Shown one piece after another: positions 51,688 to 63,700 of a DNA stretch of 64,000 nt. The stretch lies in NCBI RefSeq assembly GCF_030867145.1, contig NC_134427.1, positions 14,965,001-15,029,000 on the forward strand, written 5' to 3'. Below the pieces are notes generated by a model. That model made no database searches. It was not told the origin of the DNA and saw nothing but the letters and a program-made list of their open reading frames with translations. Made by a program: the position numbers and the translations under genes. Positions within the stretch are counted from its first letter, which is position 1; each line of letters starts with the position of its first letter. This DNA comes from Opisthocomus hoazin (taxonomy: Eukaryota; Chordata; Aves; Opisthocomiformes; Opisthocomidae).

Positions 51688-54600
51688 CTAGAAGAAACAT
51701 CAATATACAAGTTACAGAACGTGATGGTTTGACAGACACTGGTAGAACATTTTAGAAACTTACTCTAATATCACCTTCATTAAGTTGGTGTTTTATTTAA
51801 AGTGCTTTGTACTGGATTTGTAGGGTAACAAAAGGCAACTAAGGTATGGCAGTTAGCTCTGAAGATGCTAGTCTATGCTTTTATGATGTAATTTTAACAA
51901 GAAAAATTTTGCACTTATGTTTCTCAAATGTGCAGCTTTCAAGACAATAATATTACTTTGAAAAACATCTCTTCAGAAAGACAAAGCAAATTCCAGCATC
52001 TATAGCTTCACACAAGTGCGCCTCAATCAAAACAGTTTTCAGTGCCACCACTTTTACAGATGCTACACAGAGAATGTTTACTCTTCACTGCTGGAAAGAC
52101 AGCAGCTGCCACTACAAAAGGTAGGTCAAGTAAACTTTTAGGCATCTACACCACACGAAAATAAATCGCCTGCTGTGTTAACGCAGCCATCTAGCTGTTT
52201 CCAGTAAAGCAGATCTAACCAAAGCAAAAGTTTGTGCCCAAGGATTCCCTTCACCACCTTGTTCCTCATCAGACAAGAAGCACGGTCAGTGACACCGACT
52301 CAAGCTGCTTGCAGGCAAAGCATCATTACATCACCCTTCTCCTTTACGTATATCCACTGCAAGCAAAATACCAATGCTGGAAACTTACCTTGAGGTACTA
52401 AGCCCAAAATATGGCTAAAAGGGTCAAGGTAGGGGAAGACCCTCTCTCCTTGACTAACAGAGGAAGTTGTCATTCCTGGTACATAAAACATCAGCGGCAC
52501 ACGGGTAGCAACATCAAAATTGCTGTATTTTGCCCATTCACCATGTTCTCCCAGGGACCATCCTAGATGACAAAGAATACAATTCAGAGCAGGTACTGGG
52601 TTGTAATTTAGTAGTCATTTCTCTTTCACTGTAAATTGGCTGTTCAGGCCACTAGTCTGTTATCAAGGTTATATTAAAAGGCAAATAACAATCTGTATTT
52701 AAATATAGCAAGATTTTTCTCTAATATGAAAGCTATTTCAACAGCCACCTAAATCTTGCAACTCGATACTCTTTTACTAAGCAAATAATTACACCTTCCC
52801 TTATTTCCCCTACTCTAGATTAGAAATAGGAAATCAGCATTAAAACAGCAGAAAAGAGGAACTGCAGAGTGTCACAGTGCCTGCAAGAGTCTCCAGATCA
52901 ATTCCACCAAGCACTCATTTCAGTTCTGGACAGCTGCCAGCTCTCCAGTACTCCTGTTCACGCTGTAACTGAACATCCCTTGGAGCCAAGGCTGCTATCT
53001 ATGCCAGACCACTATACCAGGATGTTACCCCTGAGGAAGCAATAGAGATCAAAACTCTTTAGCTCTCCTCTTCCTCTTGGAAGAGATGCCAACACGACTT
53101 CCTTCCAGGCAGATTTATTGCCAGCTTCACTCTGGGGGAAGACAAAGGAGCTCTATGACAGCTATGTTATCACATGACTTTTCTGGATCACTTTGCTAGC
53201 CATGGTACGGGAAACACCAACTGTTTACAGCTAACCACAGCAAGGAAAAGAAGAATTCGGTTTACAGTGGAAAGTCCAAGTCAAAGTGGCAAGTCAGAAG
53301 GAACATCGAGTCACTTTAGTACCAGAATTATCAATCCCATTGCTCTGCAACTCATAAGGGCTTGTTTGTACACACACGCTCACAGCAGTCATTCCAAATT
53401 ACCTAAATACGTGACTTTACATTGATTTAGTTAAGCCATACCCTAACTGTTTTAAATCAGCTAAGCCATCCCCCCATTAAAGGGACTCATGGATGGGTTA
53501 TTTTAATGAATATCAGAGTATTGAAACAAACATTCAACGCTTGAGGTATCTGTCCCACAATTAAAATTTAATTTTTCACCACCCGGATCCAGAGCGTGCA
53601 AGACCTCAGTTACGAGAGGGGACCCATACTGTTGCCAGTTTAGATGCTCTGCCAGCAGCAACGACAAGTGCAAGAAAACACACTTCAGCAGTTAAGGAGA
53701 AAGCCTGTCACCCACTGTACCAGATGGCTCTCTATAAATTGTAAGGGGTGAGGAGTGCTCGCTATCCTTTCACAGCACTGCTCCCAGCAAGAGTCACTCC
53801 TTGGGCAGGAGGTGGGAATACAGCAAGCTCAGCCCAGTGTCCTGGCAGACAGTCTCATCACTTACTAGCTAACCCTCAACCTGATTAAAGAGGTGCCTGC
53901 AGGGGGACAGAGCTGTGCAGCAGCAGAAGCCTGTGTCAGTCCATTAATTAGAGACAGACTAGCCAGATACACAAGGTATGGTAGCTCTGCTGTACATTAT
54001 ATAAACACACACTGATTAATAGGCCAACACTGAGTGGCACAATTAAATTACTAACAGTGAGCTGGAGAAAGATTCAAATGCATACCATGATCAGCAGTAA
54101 AAACTACTATTGTGCTATTTGAGAGTCCTACATCATCCAAAGCATTCAGGAGCAGGCCAACTTGTGTATCCAGGTAAGAAACTGCTGCATAATAGCTCTG
54201 ACGAATCTGCCGCTGGAAGTTAAGAAAACAGGGCAGAGGGGAAAAAAAAGTTAGCTTTTCCCCAGACACACACAAAGGAGAACCAGTGGGTGGCTGTGTA
54301 AGTAAAGGAACTAAAGGATTTTACTGCTAAAGCTTTATTTTTTAAGTGTCTGTAGCCTGATTAGCGTCCCAGAAAAGGTAAACAGGGAGGGTGCAGTTAG
54401 AGAATTCTATCTATCTCCCACAAGTTCTTTCAAGCAAGACCTTGCAAGCCAATCAGTTCTGCTTCTCTTGGGGTCCAGCCAGTGCACCTTATTTTGGCAT
54501 AAACACTGGAAAGTCAAGGAAAATCTTGCAAAAGAAGACACACTGAGTGGTGGCTTGAAACAGATTCAGATAATGAAAACAAACACTACATTGGTAGCTT

Positions 54601-57600
54601 CTACTGACATTCCCGTATATACAAACCAGGAGCACATACTACTACGACTAGTTGATGGCTGATCTCTTCCTCCCCGTGCCCACTAGCCTGACTGCAGTTA
54701 CAGTGAAGGTTTACTTAAAAACCTAGAGGTGACAGTACGCAAGGCAGGGGATTCACAGTATTTGCCAGCTGTCAGCTGCTGAATACCTGGGAACATCTAA
54801 GAGCAGCTGATGGCTCCCTTGCATCTGAACAAGTTAAGGCACTTTGACTTCAGTGCCCTGTATTGACAGCTCACCTGGAAGTCATCTGGCAGTGGTCCGT
54901 AAGGGAAACTAACATTTAACGCTTCCACATCATCCCTCTGTCTGATATCCGTCCAGGGGTTGTACGCCACAGAAGGCAGCTTCTCAGGCACCCAGGGATC
55001 TGGGGCTAATGTGATGTTTTCCAAGGGGTACAACTTGAGAAATTCCTTTACAATACAAACACAAAGACTGCCCTCAGCTCTAAGGTCTGTTGTAAACTTT
55101 GTGTTGTAAAGCAGCAACCGCTTCCCCTTGCATGATCCTTCCATATTCTTACAGTTTACAAGGCTTCGCTCCCCCTCCCCCCGAGTGTGAAAGGTAGCAA
55201 TACCGTGCTAGTCAGCCACAACCAACTCCTGAAAACTACCGAGTTAACAGCCTCCTGTATCTCAAAGCAAAACTGTAATAAAAGGCCCAGCATCACTTCC
55301 CCTGAAATGAGTAGGAGTTTTGCCACCAACTCAAACAGGGAACGGAGTACCAGATCTTGTAAGGCCTCACTATGTCACACTCCATCACACTGAATGCTGT
55401 CTCCACGCAATAGCAGTCACTATCATGATGGCGCACACCTGGCTTTTGGCTGCAGGGTCACAACTCATTCTCGTTAAACATCCTCTGAAATGCAATACAG
55501 GCAACCGCTGAAGTTACACTAAATCAAGGCTGGTTTTCAGCTTGCTTTCCAGAAACGACAGCAATAAAGCATTTGTGGAAACAGCTTTGAAATGCAAAAG
55601 CAACGCTTGTCTAAGTTCCTCTCCCTGCAGGCTTCAGTTTCCTCACCTGAGGGTACCTCAGTGGGATATGTGGTTTGTGGTAACCGACAGCCAGGAAGAA
55701 TTTTTGCTTGTTGGTTTTCATAGCATTCAGTAAGCGTATGGCCTCTTCAGTGCTCTGAATATCAGGCAGAGTACCACTGGGCATTTCTGTCACATTCACT
55801 GGGCACACCAAATTAGCATACAGTTTCCCATCTTTTCCCCTACAAGTCTTTAAAAAAAAAAAAAAAAAGAATGAGTTAAGTAACCTAACTTCTGTAAAAG
55901 CAAAGAAGAAATCCTCCGTTCCGTAACTTTCAAAACAATTTGTTTCTCAATCCTTCTACCAACAAAAGACTGTAGATTGGATACGGAAAGGAATTTCACA
56001 ATTGTCACGAACGCTAAAGCTGCCAAGTATGTTGATGACTGAGCAGATGGCTTCAGGAGTTGAAGAGTGCAACTTCTGTGTCCATGGAAAAGCAGAATCC
56101 TCTCTAAAGCTGGGCAGAAGATTAAACATAGTCATATAGGAAAACACAAAGCTTCTACGATGAACAGAAATCTCTGCCCTATCGGCAAGAAGGCAGAATT
56201 TGCTTACACTATGTACATGCATTTTTACTCCTTCTGATCCCAAGAGCTGAGAGAAAGCTGCCTGGAACCTACTGACTTAGTTTCTGAGCAAACACCAGCA
56301 GTGGCTGATGTATCATCAGTGAAGACAGACAAATTAGACTAAACGGTTGGCAGGAAAAGGTGGCCTCAGCAGGGTGCTTGGGAGAGTTGCTAAATGAACA
56401 TAAAGAAAAGTATGTCATGGGTGCAAACACTGTTGTTGTTAAAACCAGTCTCTTTCAGCAGTAAATGCAAGAACAAAACATTGCCAGGGCTGTCTGTAGC
56501 CTCGCGGCTGGAGCTCCTAGCTTTGCAGTGCACAGACTCCAGCACATGACGCTATCGCAGTGTTTGCATAACGCAGAACAGATTCTTTTGGCCCACACTT
56601 TAGAGTAACAAACATTCTAGAAACTGAAGCGGATTCTAAAGTTTCAGATTATTTAAACGTTATTTTAATTACGACCTCCATCCACTCAGCCCTGGGCTCT
56701 TTATTAAGTTCACCAAGTCTATTGACAATGTTTTGTCACTTACTAAGCAGAGCAAGATTAGTGTGGAAGTTGACAACTGCACTTTCGGATAAAGGAATTC
56801 ACGACCTATACACAAATTCAGAACACTCTTTCTTGCAAGCACTTTTGTATCTTAGTAACTTAAGTGACCAAATACTAATTTAGAAATACTTAAAATATCT
56901 GCAGGATGAGCACATGAATTAACATGACACACAACTGAAGAGATCAGCCTTCTTTTGGAAGGCTAAGAAACAGAATATCAAACTGGCTAGTTGTTTCCCC
57001 GCACAAGGTTGCAGTCTTGAAAACCAGAGTATAGCCTGTGCTTGACGCAAAGAACTTGGTTATATCCTGAAAACCTTTCTTTGCTAGGGTCCCACAAATT
57101 ACCCTTACCTTATTATTTTCATACTTTTCAGTGGAAGGATGAAAGGGTGGAATGGACCAGCTGTATGGATAGTCATCACTGTAATTGGATGAAACCCCTG
57201 AAAAGGGTAAAGACATTAGAAATGCTCTAATAGTTCACTGAACCATGAAGAGCTCAAACACAAGTTTAACTTGCTTTCAGTTGGTTTGTTTTTTTCAAAT
57301 ATGCTAAATGAAGAAACATTTCAAATTATCTTTGACAACTGAGAAAAATAAGACCAAGAAGTAAAAGTCAAAGTTTAAGACAGACATTTTTCCCTGAAAT
57401 ACACCTTTTACTGGTGAGGGAGACTCACGCCTCTTGAAGAGCCTTACTTCAGGGAACAGCAACAAAACACCCACCATAATACCAGCATCAATAACAGTCT
57501 TCATGTACATCCTTAATTAGCTTTAATGTCAACTGAAAGTTCATATATCCACACAAGTTTAGTTCTGGGGTAAATAACTACCAAAAAGATGGTCAGTATT

Positions 57601-60125
57601 ACAGTATTTTTCCAAGTCAGTAGTGTTATTGTTTTTTAACTAGTCAACTAATTTCCTACTTAATCGGTAGAATTAGTCATACATTCTATGTCTCCTGATC
57701 CAGACAGACAGCCTATTATGAAACATGAAACGTGTATATAAAGAACTAACAATGAGGCTGTTCAATAATTTCATCTTCAGCAGATACTGAACTTCCAGAC
57801 ATATTTTTAGAATGTTAGACATTAATTCCCACAAACCCTAGACAAGATGTGAAAATACTCATTAGATAAGAGTCATCTAATATATTCATCTCTAATGCCT
57901 TAAGATTTAAAATTAAGATTTAAAGACAATCTACAACCATTGTACAATCTGGCTTATGATTATGATTTAGTTGTCAATATAGACAAGAATCACACAGTTG
58001 ATATTTATAGATAAAGTCTGTGAGAATATACACGTTAAGCATGTGTATGTTAAGCAGAGGACAATTCAAACCATACCAGGATGAAAAACTTTCCCCACAG
58101 ACAGTGTCACGTAGCCATTCTCCTTGAAATACTGGGGCATCGTGGAATAGTTTCCTGCATGTACTCTCCAGTAGGAGTAGAAATCGTACAGTCGGGTAGT
58201 ATCAGGTCTGCGTCCAGTAAGAAATGACACTCTACTGGGAGCACACACGGCTTGCTGAGGAGAGAGCCAGCCAAAAAGAGAATAAATTTGGAACAACAAG
58301 CAAGACATATGTACAAACTGACTCAGGTGTGGCTGGGCAAAACCTCCAAAGGCTCAGGAACTGCACTGAAAATGTTTCATATCACTTCAAGTTGGAACGA
58401 ACAGCATCCTTATTAAGCGTATCAATATCCAACTGCAAGCTTTTAGCAAGATATACATTTAGCTAGCTATAATTTTTCCCCAAATAACCAATTCCTAAGC
58501 ATTAAAAGCTTTGGTTATGCAGCTAGTAGCACAAGTAAAAAGAAAAAGGTCAGGCTGCATTGAAGACCGTGCTTTTGAGATCTGGTAGCTCATACACTGA
58601 ACTAAGCAGAAGCAGCAGATGGACTGTGCTAACAAACCCCCGAAGTCTAGTTGATCTGGACAGCCCTAAGAATAACGAAAAGGATAAACATACAGAAGGT
58701 CCGGGTTACGGTCCAAAGACCTCACCAATTCTGTTTCAGACTGGCAAGATCCGTGAGTTACTGCGTTAAAGTCCTAATCCCTAGTCAAAATTAGACTCAA
58801 ACTTCTAATTTCTCAGCAGAGAGAAAGTTGGGAACGTAGGCATCCTCTGCAAAGTAATCAAGTAGATAGCAATTGGGGAGATTTTGAGTCCTCTATTTAA
58901 GAGTGATGCTTGCCACACAAGCTGCCACTTCATAAAAGTCTACAGATTTCCTCAAAGCAAAAAATCAAAAAGCAAAAAATAATCTCTGATAATCAGTAGA
59001 AAAAAAGAACTCTAATTTAGTAAAATGGCATTTTTAAGCAGCAATTTGCTGCTAACAGTGAAAATGTTTGAGCGGTGTTACACTTCTCCAAGGGCTACGC
59101 AAGTATCACCATTCAAATGCCCTGTTTTCATCTTTCTCACCTTAGCAAAGATAGGTTCGTACAGTACAGTTCAGCCCAACCATTTATTTCCCACTGGAAA
59201 CACTTAAGGTTAATAAATACTTGGTTCCTCCAATGGTCTGCCTAACACCTACTATGATAAACCCCGTAATTATCTCGCACAGAGAAAACATTTTTAAATC
59301 TTTTCCCTCACCTGTGCATACGCATTGCTGAACACCACACTGTGAGCAGCAAGCTGATCAATGTTTGGAGATCTCACAAGCTTATCTCCGTAACAGCCCA
59401 GAACAGGACGCAGATCATCCACGACTACCAACAGGACGTTCATCCCATCTATGAAGAAACAGAATTAGGAACACGCTACCGAGCTCCAGTAAGCAGAGGC
59501 TAGTTTACGCATATTTCTTTATCAGTTTTTAACTCTAAAGTATGCTTAAGAAAAAATAAAATAAAGTAAACCAGCAAGAGCATCTACTGTCTTTGCAAGG
59601 AGATGTAAATACTGGGATTAATTCCTCTAACAGATAGGAATTCTTGTGGGGCCTAGACAGAAGGCCGGTGGGCTCCACAGCCTGCACGCTTCGGCGGGGC
59701 GTTCAGCACAGGCAACGCTCGGGCACTGCCACGCCCCACAGCCCTGCTCCAGACAGACACGAACCCCGCGCTTCTACCGAGTTAACCAGCTGTGTGTTCA
59801 GAGCCGCCCTCCGAGGGGGCCGGGCCCCGCGCTGCTGGCGGCCTTCGGGCTGCCCGGGCCGCAGGCAGAGCTCCGCCAGGCCCCCGCGCCGGACACACCG
59901 CGGAACCAGGCCCGCCCGGGCGCTGCCCCACCAACCCGGGGCGGCTGCGGAGGCGGCTGCGGCCCGGCCCTCCCCTCCCGCGAGAAGGAGCCGCAGCCGG
60001 GGCCCCGCCGCACCTCTGGGCCTGGCCGCCGCCGGGCCGAACGCGGAGGCGCCGCGGGGCAGCCCCAGCAGGCAGAGACAGAGCCAGAGCCAAGCTGCAC
60101 CGCAGCCTCGGGACGCGGCCGCCAT
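51200..60125 (-). CDS. IDS: Iduronate 2-sulfatase, complete nine-exon gene
   Basis: Lysosomal enzyme that hydrolyses the 2-O-sulfate of iduronate in dermatan and heparan sulfate. Joining the exons 60125-60014, 59448-59312, 58254-58077, 57197-57109, 55847-55647, 55045-54875, 54212-54086, 52562-52389 and 51687-51200 gives 1677 nt, 558 residues plus a TAG stop; the human protein is 550. Residues 1 to about 28 form a hydrophobic signal peptide. The sulfatase signature C-A-P-S-R is at 87-91, where Cys87 is the residue expected to become formylglycine. Metal-binding acidic residues D48, D49, D337 and H338 are in place, three positions beyond human D45, D46, D334, H335. Internal exons 2 to 8 have the same lengths as I know for human IDS (137, 178, 89, 201, 171, 127, 174), and every intron is GT-AG with conserved phase. 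Introns run from 564 to 1523 bp and hold nothing recognisable. No frameshift or premature stop is seen, so the gene should be functional. Confidence 0.98.
52389..52562 (-). CDS. IDS: IDS exon 8
   Basis: The length of 174 nt equals human exon 8; the acceptor is TCATCTAG and the donor is CAAG|GTAAGT, a perfect donor. It encodes [16 protein letters not shown], then P-L-M-F-Y-V-P-G and F-P-Y-L-D-P-F. The part after Y-L-D-P-F differs from human, as is usual for this loop. Confidence 0.97.
54086..54212 (-). CDS. IDS: IDS exon 7: second metal-binding site
   Basis: The length of 127 nt equals human exon 7; the acceptor is AACTTCCAG and the donor is CATG|GTATGC. It encodes [19 protein letters not shown] and ends with T-A-D-H-G, in which D337 and H338 are metal and active-site residues. 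The sequon N-S-T at residue 328 matches human N325. Confidence 0.97.
54875..55045 (-). CDS. IDS: IDS exon 6
   Basis: The length of 171 nt equals human exon 6; the acceptor is TTGTAAAG and the donor is CAG|GTGAGC. It encodes [17 protein letters not shown] and the V-A-Y-N-P-W segment. Sequons N-I-T (residue 249) and N-V-S (residue 283) match human N246 and N280. Confidence 0.97.
55647..55847 (-). CDS. IDS: IDS exon 5
   Basis: The length of 201 nt equals human exon 5; the donor is CAG|GTGAGG. The acceptor is TAAAG preceded by an uninterrupted run of 17 T on the minus strand. It encodes the T-C-R-G start, then [13 protein letters not shown], a conserved active-site loop of the family. A sequon N-V-T at residue 190 stands where human has Asp, so it is an extra potential glycosylation site. 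Confidence 0.97.
57109..57197 (-). CDS. IDS: IDS exon 4
   Basis: The acceptor is CCCTTTTCAG and the donor is AAG|GTAAGG; the length of 89 nt equals human exon 4. It encodes [14 protein letters not shown] and the [12 protein letters not shown] segment. The sequon N-Y-S falls at residue 147, equivalent to human N144. Confidence 0.97.
58077..58254 (-). CDS. IDS: IDS exon 3: catalytic cysteine and sulfatase signature
   Basis: The acceptor is CTCTCTCCTCAG and the donor is CCTG|GTATGG; the length of 178 nt equals human exon 3. It carries the sulfatase signature [15 protein letters not shown], with the cysteine (residue 87) that is converted to formylglycine, and an N-glycosylation sequon N-Y-S at residue 118, equivalent to human N115. 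This is the most conserved stretch of the gene. Confidence 0.98.
59312..59448 (-). CDS. IDS: IDS exon 2: first metal-binding strand
   Basis: The acceptor TTCATAG precedes it and the donor CAG|GTGAGG follows. The exon is 137 nt, the same as human exon 2. It encodes the first beta strand and the D-D-L-R-P motif, with acidic metal ligands D48 and D49, then the conserved G-C-Y-G-D and S-P-N-I-D-Q-L segments. The codon for residue 38 (Asp) is split across intron 1. Confidence 0.97.
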
Positions 60126-60760
60126 CTCCCGGAGGGGCGGTGAGGGGCGGGCCGGCTTTAGCCTCGCCCCGGGGCGGGGCTTCGCTGCCGGGCCTTAACC
60201 CTCCGCGCTCCAACGGGCTGCCACACCGTCGCCGGGCGGGCGCTGTTCCCCCATGCCCCCGCCGGGTGGCGCCGCGGTGCCGCGCAGGAGCCCCAGCCGC
60301 GGGGGGCGGAGCCGCAGGGGGCGCAGCGGCAGGGGGCCCGCGCAGGCCGCGCGGTTCTCGGCGCGGTTTGTCCCTCGGCGGCGGCGGTGGGCGCGGGCCG
60401 CGGCGGCTCCGTGCGGCCTTCCCCTGGCAGTAACGCCGGGGGGGTAAAGGGCACCGAGGCGTGGTACCGAGAGAAGCTTCCTGCGGGTCGCGCCTCCATC
60501 CTGTGCGTTCACCGGTTCCGCCGCCAGCTGACGCTCGCTGGTGCTCTGTGAGCAGCCGCCGCGTTCCGGAGCCTGCCCGGGCCCAGCGAGGTCAGGTCCT
60601 GCAGGCTGTCGGTGAGGTCGCCTGCTCCGTGCGGCCCACCAGTCTCCGTCCCGGCGCGCTGCCTGCCAGACTCCGGAGCCGGCCGGGGGGCCCAGGCGCG
60701 CTCCTCCGGGCCCGTGAGGCGGGCAGGGCCTTGCTTCCAGGACAGCTGGCCTTCTTTTCC
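59660..60760 (-). promoter_or_regulatory. IDS: CpG island and TATA-less promoter of IDS
   Basis: The sequence changes abruptly to very high G+C with many CpG dinucleotides around exon 1. GC boxes of GGGGCGG type occur at 60132-60152 and 60171-60180, just upstream of the ATG at 60125, and further G-rich boxes lie at about 60298-60340. No TATA box is evident. This is a typical housekeeping promoter, fitting a lysosomal enzyme. Long open frames on both strands here come from high G+C and are not genes. Confidence 0.85.
60014..60125 (-). CDS. IDS: IDS exon 1 coding part: start codon and signal peptide
   Basis: Begins at an ATG in strong context (G at -3 and G at +4) and encodes 37 codons plus one base. 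The first residues include a Leu/Cys/Trp-rich hydrophobic core followed by a small-residue cleavage region (GASA, about residues 25-28), a typical secretory signal peptide. The donor reads AGAG|GTGCGG, so the exon ends in phase 1 as in human IDS, but it is 9 nt longer (112 against 103). The open frame continues into the intron without a stop for many codons because of the GC-rich sequence; that extension is not coding. Confidence 0.93.
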
Positions 60761-63700
60761 CCCCAGCTTCGCTGCTGTAGGCATCCGGAGGGCCAGAAGG
60801 GGACAGAGAAGTTCTGACCACTCTTTCTGGCCAATCCTTCAAAGACCAGTCTTGGCTTTAGCAGACAGGAAAGCTGCGTATTGTCCCCTTGCCCATAATA
60901 TTAATCAGAAAGAGCTAGTCCTGTAAAAAGCTCTGATTTTTTTCATGGTTTCTGTCTTCAGTTGTAGAAGTGAGAACAGATTTATTGCCAGTGCTCCTCT
61001 ACAACATAAACTCACTCTTAACTATACAGATGCTTCCCAATCTACAACACTGAAGTTACTGAAGACCAAGATGGTATAATAATGCAGCTCACAAAAAGAT
61101 TATAAGAGAATTAAATGACCATAACTATGTAGTCTTAAACATTAACAAGCAGGTGAAGTGATGGTAAATATACCAATATTGAAAATACACGGCCAACTTT
61201 TCACTCGCTGGCTTGTGAAAACCTCTGTGACAATAGTACCCATGACAGCAATGTGGAGTTTTCTTAGCAAGTGTCAGGTTCTCCTTCGACTACAAATGGC
61301 AGATTAACAGTGAAACACACTGGGAAATACCAATGTCTTTAGGATTAGACTATTAAAGAGGGAAAAAGCCTCCATTTACAGAAAAGCAACGCATCTCTAA
61401 TGAGATCTATAATTTTATTCTTTCTGTGCCTCACAACTGTATTGGTGGCTCTCGTGTATCAAAATTAAAATGTTGGCAGCATGAGTCCTGAGACAGAAAT
61501 GCCTTAATTCAACACTTTTTTTATACTGAGGACTAGCATTTGGAAAGAAAATCGATAGCTGAGTGTGAAAAGTTCAGACGGCAGAGCCTGCCTCATCAGA
61601 GGCAGGCAGGTAGGTGGATTAGTCCTTCTGTGCTGTATTTCCGCAGCTTTGAAGTTATCTGCATGAAGAGAAATCACCGTGAAAACAGTCTTACTGTCCA
61701 GACTTTCCTAGATGCTCCTTTTTTTCCCCTATATAGAAATATTATTCAAAGGGAATATCAAGATTTTGAAGGCTTGTCTGGAATTTCTGCATACCCTGCC
61801 GCTTTCTCAGAGGCAGGACAGTAGATTTACCAGATGCAATTAATTCACAGCATGTCCAATGCATAAATAGCAAAAAGCACGAGCAAAACTTGATGCCATC
61901 TTGAGCTGTTGGACACTCTGTGCATGTGCACATTAAATGGAGAACACATTTGATAAGCCGAGCTCTTGCTGCGTAGGTTGGGTCTCCTGCACACTTGCCA
62001 TGTTGGTAGCTCAGACAGTACCTCCCCCACCTGCAAGGCACAGCACACGGAGTACATTTGTGCAAGTTCTCTGGACATGTACATGTGATACAACCCAGGT
62101 GTGCCAACCGTACTGCAAATGTATTAAACTACATGAGCAATGGAGAATATGAAGCAGAAACATAGGAGCTTTACCCTAAAACCAGCAAGGAATTCCTCTC
62201 AATAGTCCCCAAAGTGGCTTCTTTCATGGAGCGGGTACCCGTGCTTAAAACAGAAGCACCTCAGAGCCAGAAGCAGCCTTCTTCTCACCTCTGAAGAAGC
62301 TGACAGGATTATGAAACTGAATTAAATCTAAAAATTCTTGTAATTCAAGTTAGCTACTTTGTTAAAATACCTATAGGAATACTTCAATAGAGAGCAGATT
62401 TACTGGAAAAAACGTAAAAACCAGGAAGTGTAAGCCAATTAAGAAAAACATACAATTCATCAGAGTTAAGTATTTTCAGGTGTTTGCAAACAGTACTGAA
62501 TGCCTTGAAATCAAGGAATGAACATACAATACATGCACTCACCATAAGCTTACCAGGAACATTGGCTAAAATGGTCTGTCACTATCCTGTTGTTCAGCAG
62601 GATGGGTGGTTCAAAAGTCCAATACATTATGCATTACACAGCGTGTGCGTACACATCCAAGCACATACACTTTCGCTAAACTATTACAATGAAGTTTATT
62701 TTACATGGATCTTTCACTTCCTTCCTACACACATTGGAAATGCTTGAAGCAAATAAAAAACTCTGTTACTACAAATGCAGTTGCTACAGAGTACATGACA
62801 TGCAACCAGCTCATGAATATTATTCAGGGTATTTGATGATTGCATATTTCAGAATTAATTTTGCATATAAGCAGTGTATCCCACAGGTATCAGCAACTCT
62901 CCTAGCACAGATCAGCTGCTGGAAATGTATTGAACAGTGCATCCCCAAGTGACACTTCTGTCCTCTTCATTTGGAGGCTTTTTATGTAAAAAGCCAAGGA
63001 ATTACTTAGCTATTGAGTATGCGTTTAATTACCATAAGACTTGCCTCTCTCAAATGCAAGTATGTTAAGTGGTGCTTGATATAGATTTCCTGGTTTCCCT
63101 AAAATGAGTATTTAGCAATCATCTTAAGTTCAGTCCACCAGAAGAACAAATTACACAGAAAAATTCTTGTCAGCACACAAGTTCTGATGCTAAAAAGCAA
63201 ATTGGGATAATGCCAGGGGAATGACTGCAGACACTGAAATCACAGCCCTAATAGAATGTCTTTGACAAACTGGTCCCACAGCTCAGATGTCTGCTCCGCC
63301 CCGGATGTATAGGCATTTGAGCTGCCTGTCATTCAGCTCCTGAACTAAACCACTGCAATACTGGGTGGGATGAGTCAGGAGTGTAATAGGAAAGGTTAAA
63401 CCGAAACCTTGCCTGCACTGGAGATACCTTGTACAACACTCCTCCTTCGTCATTCTGCTAGAAGTCCCAGAAGCCCTTCCAAACATCAGCCTCCTCCACC
63501 AACCATTACCACCAAGTATCAAATCTGTCAATCTGATACCTTTGCAATATGCTGCGGCATACACTGAAGGTTTGGGGGTCCACAGTGGTGCTCACACAAG
63601 TGTTAGTAACGTAGATGAGGCCACCAACATAACAGCTAAATGTCTTAAAGTCAACTATTTTCTATGGCAGACTCACATTAAGACATGGTAAAAATTCAGC

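Noticed and set aside
59644-60842. Several long frames on both strands, up to 215 codons
   Set aside because: High G+C of the IDS promoter island removes stop codons by chance. Only the minus frame starting at 60125 is supported, and only to the donor at 60014.
61742-62107. 121-codon cysteine-rich minus-strand frame
   Set aside because: Cysteine spacing fits no motif that I know, there is no signal peptide, and the overlapping minus frame is similarly open.
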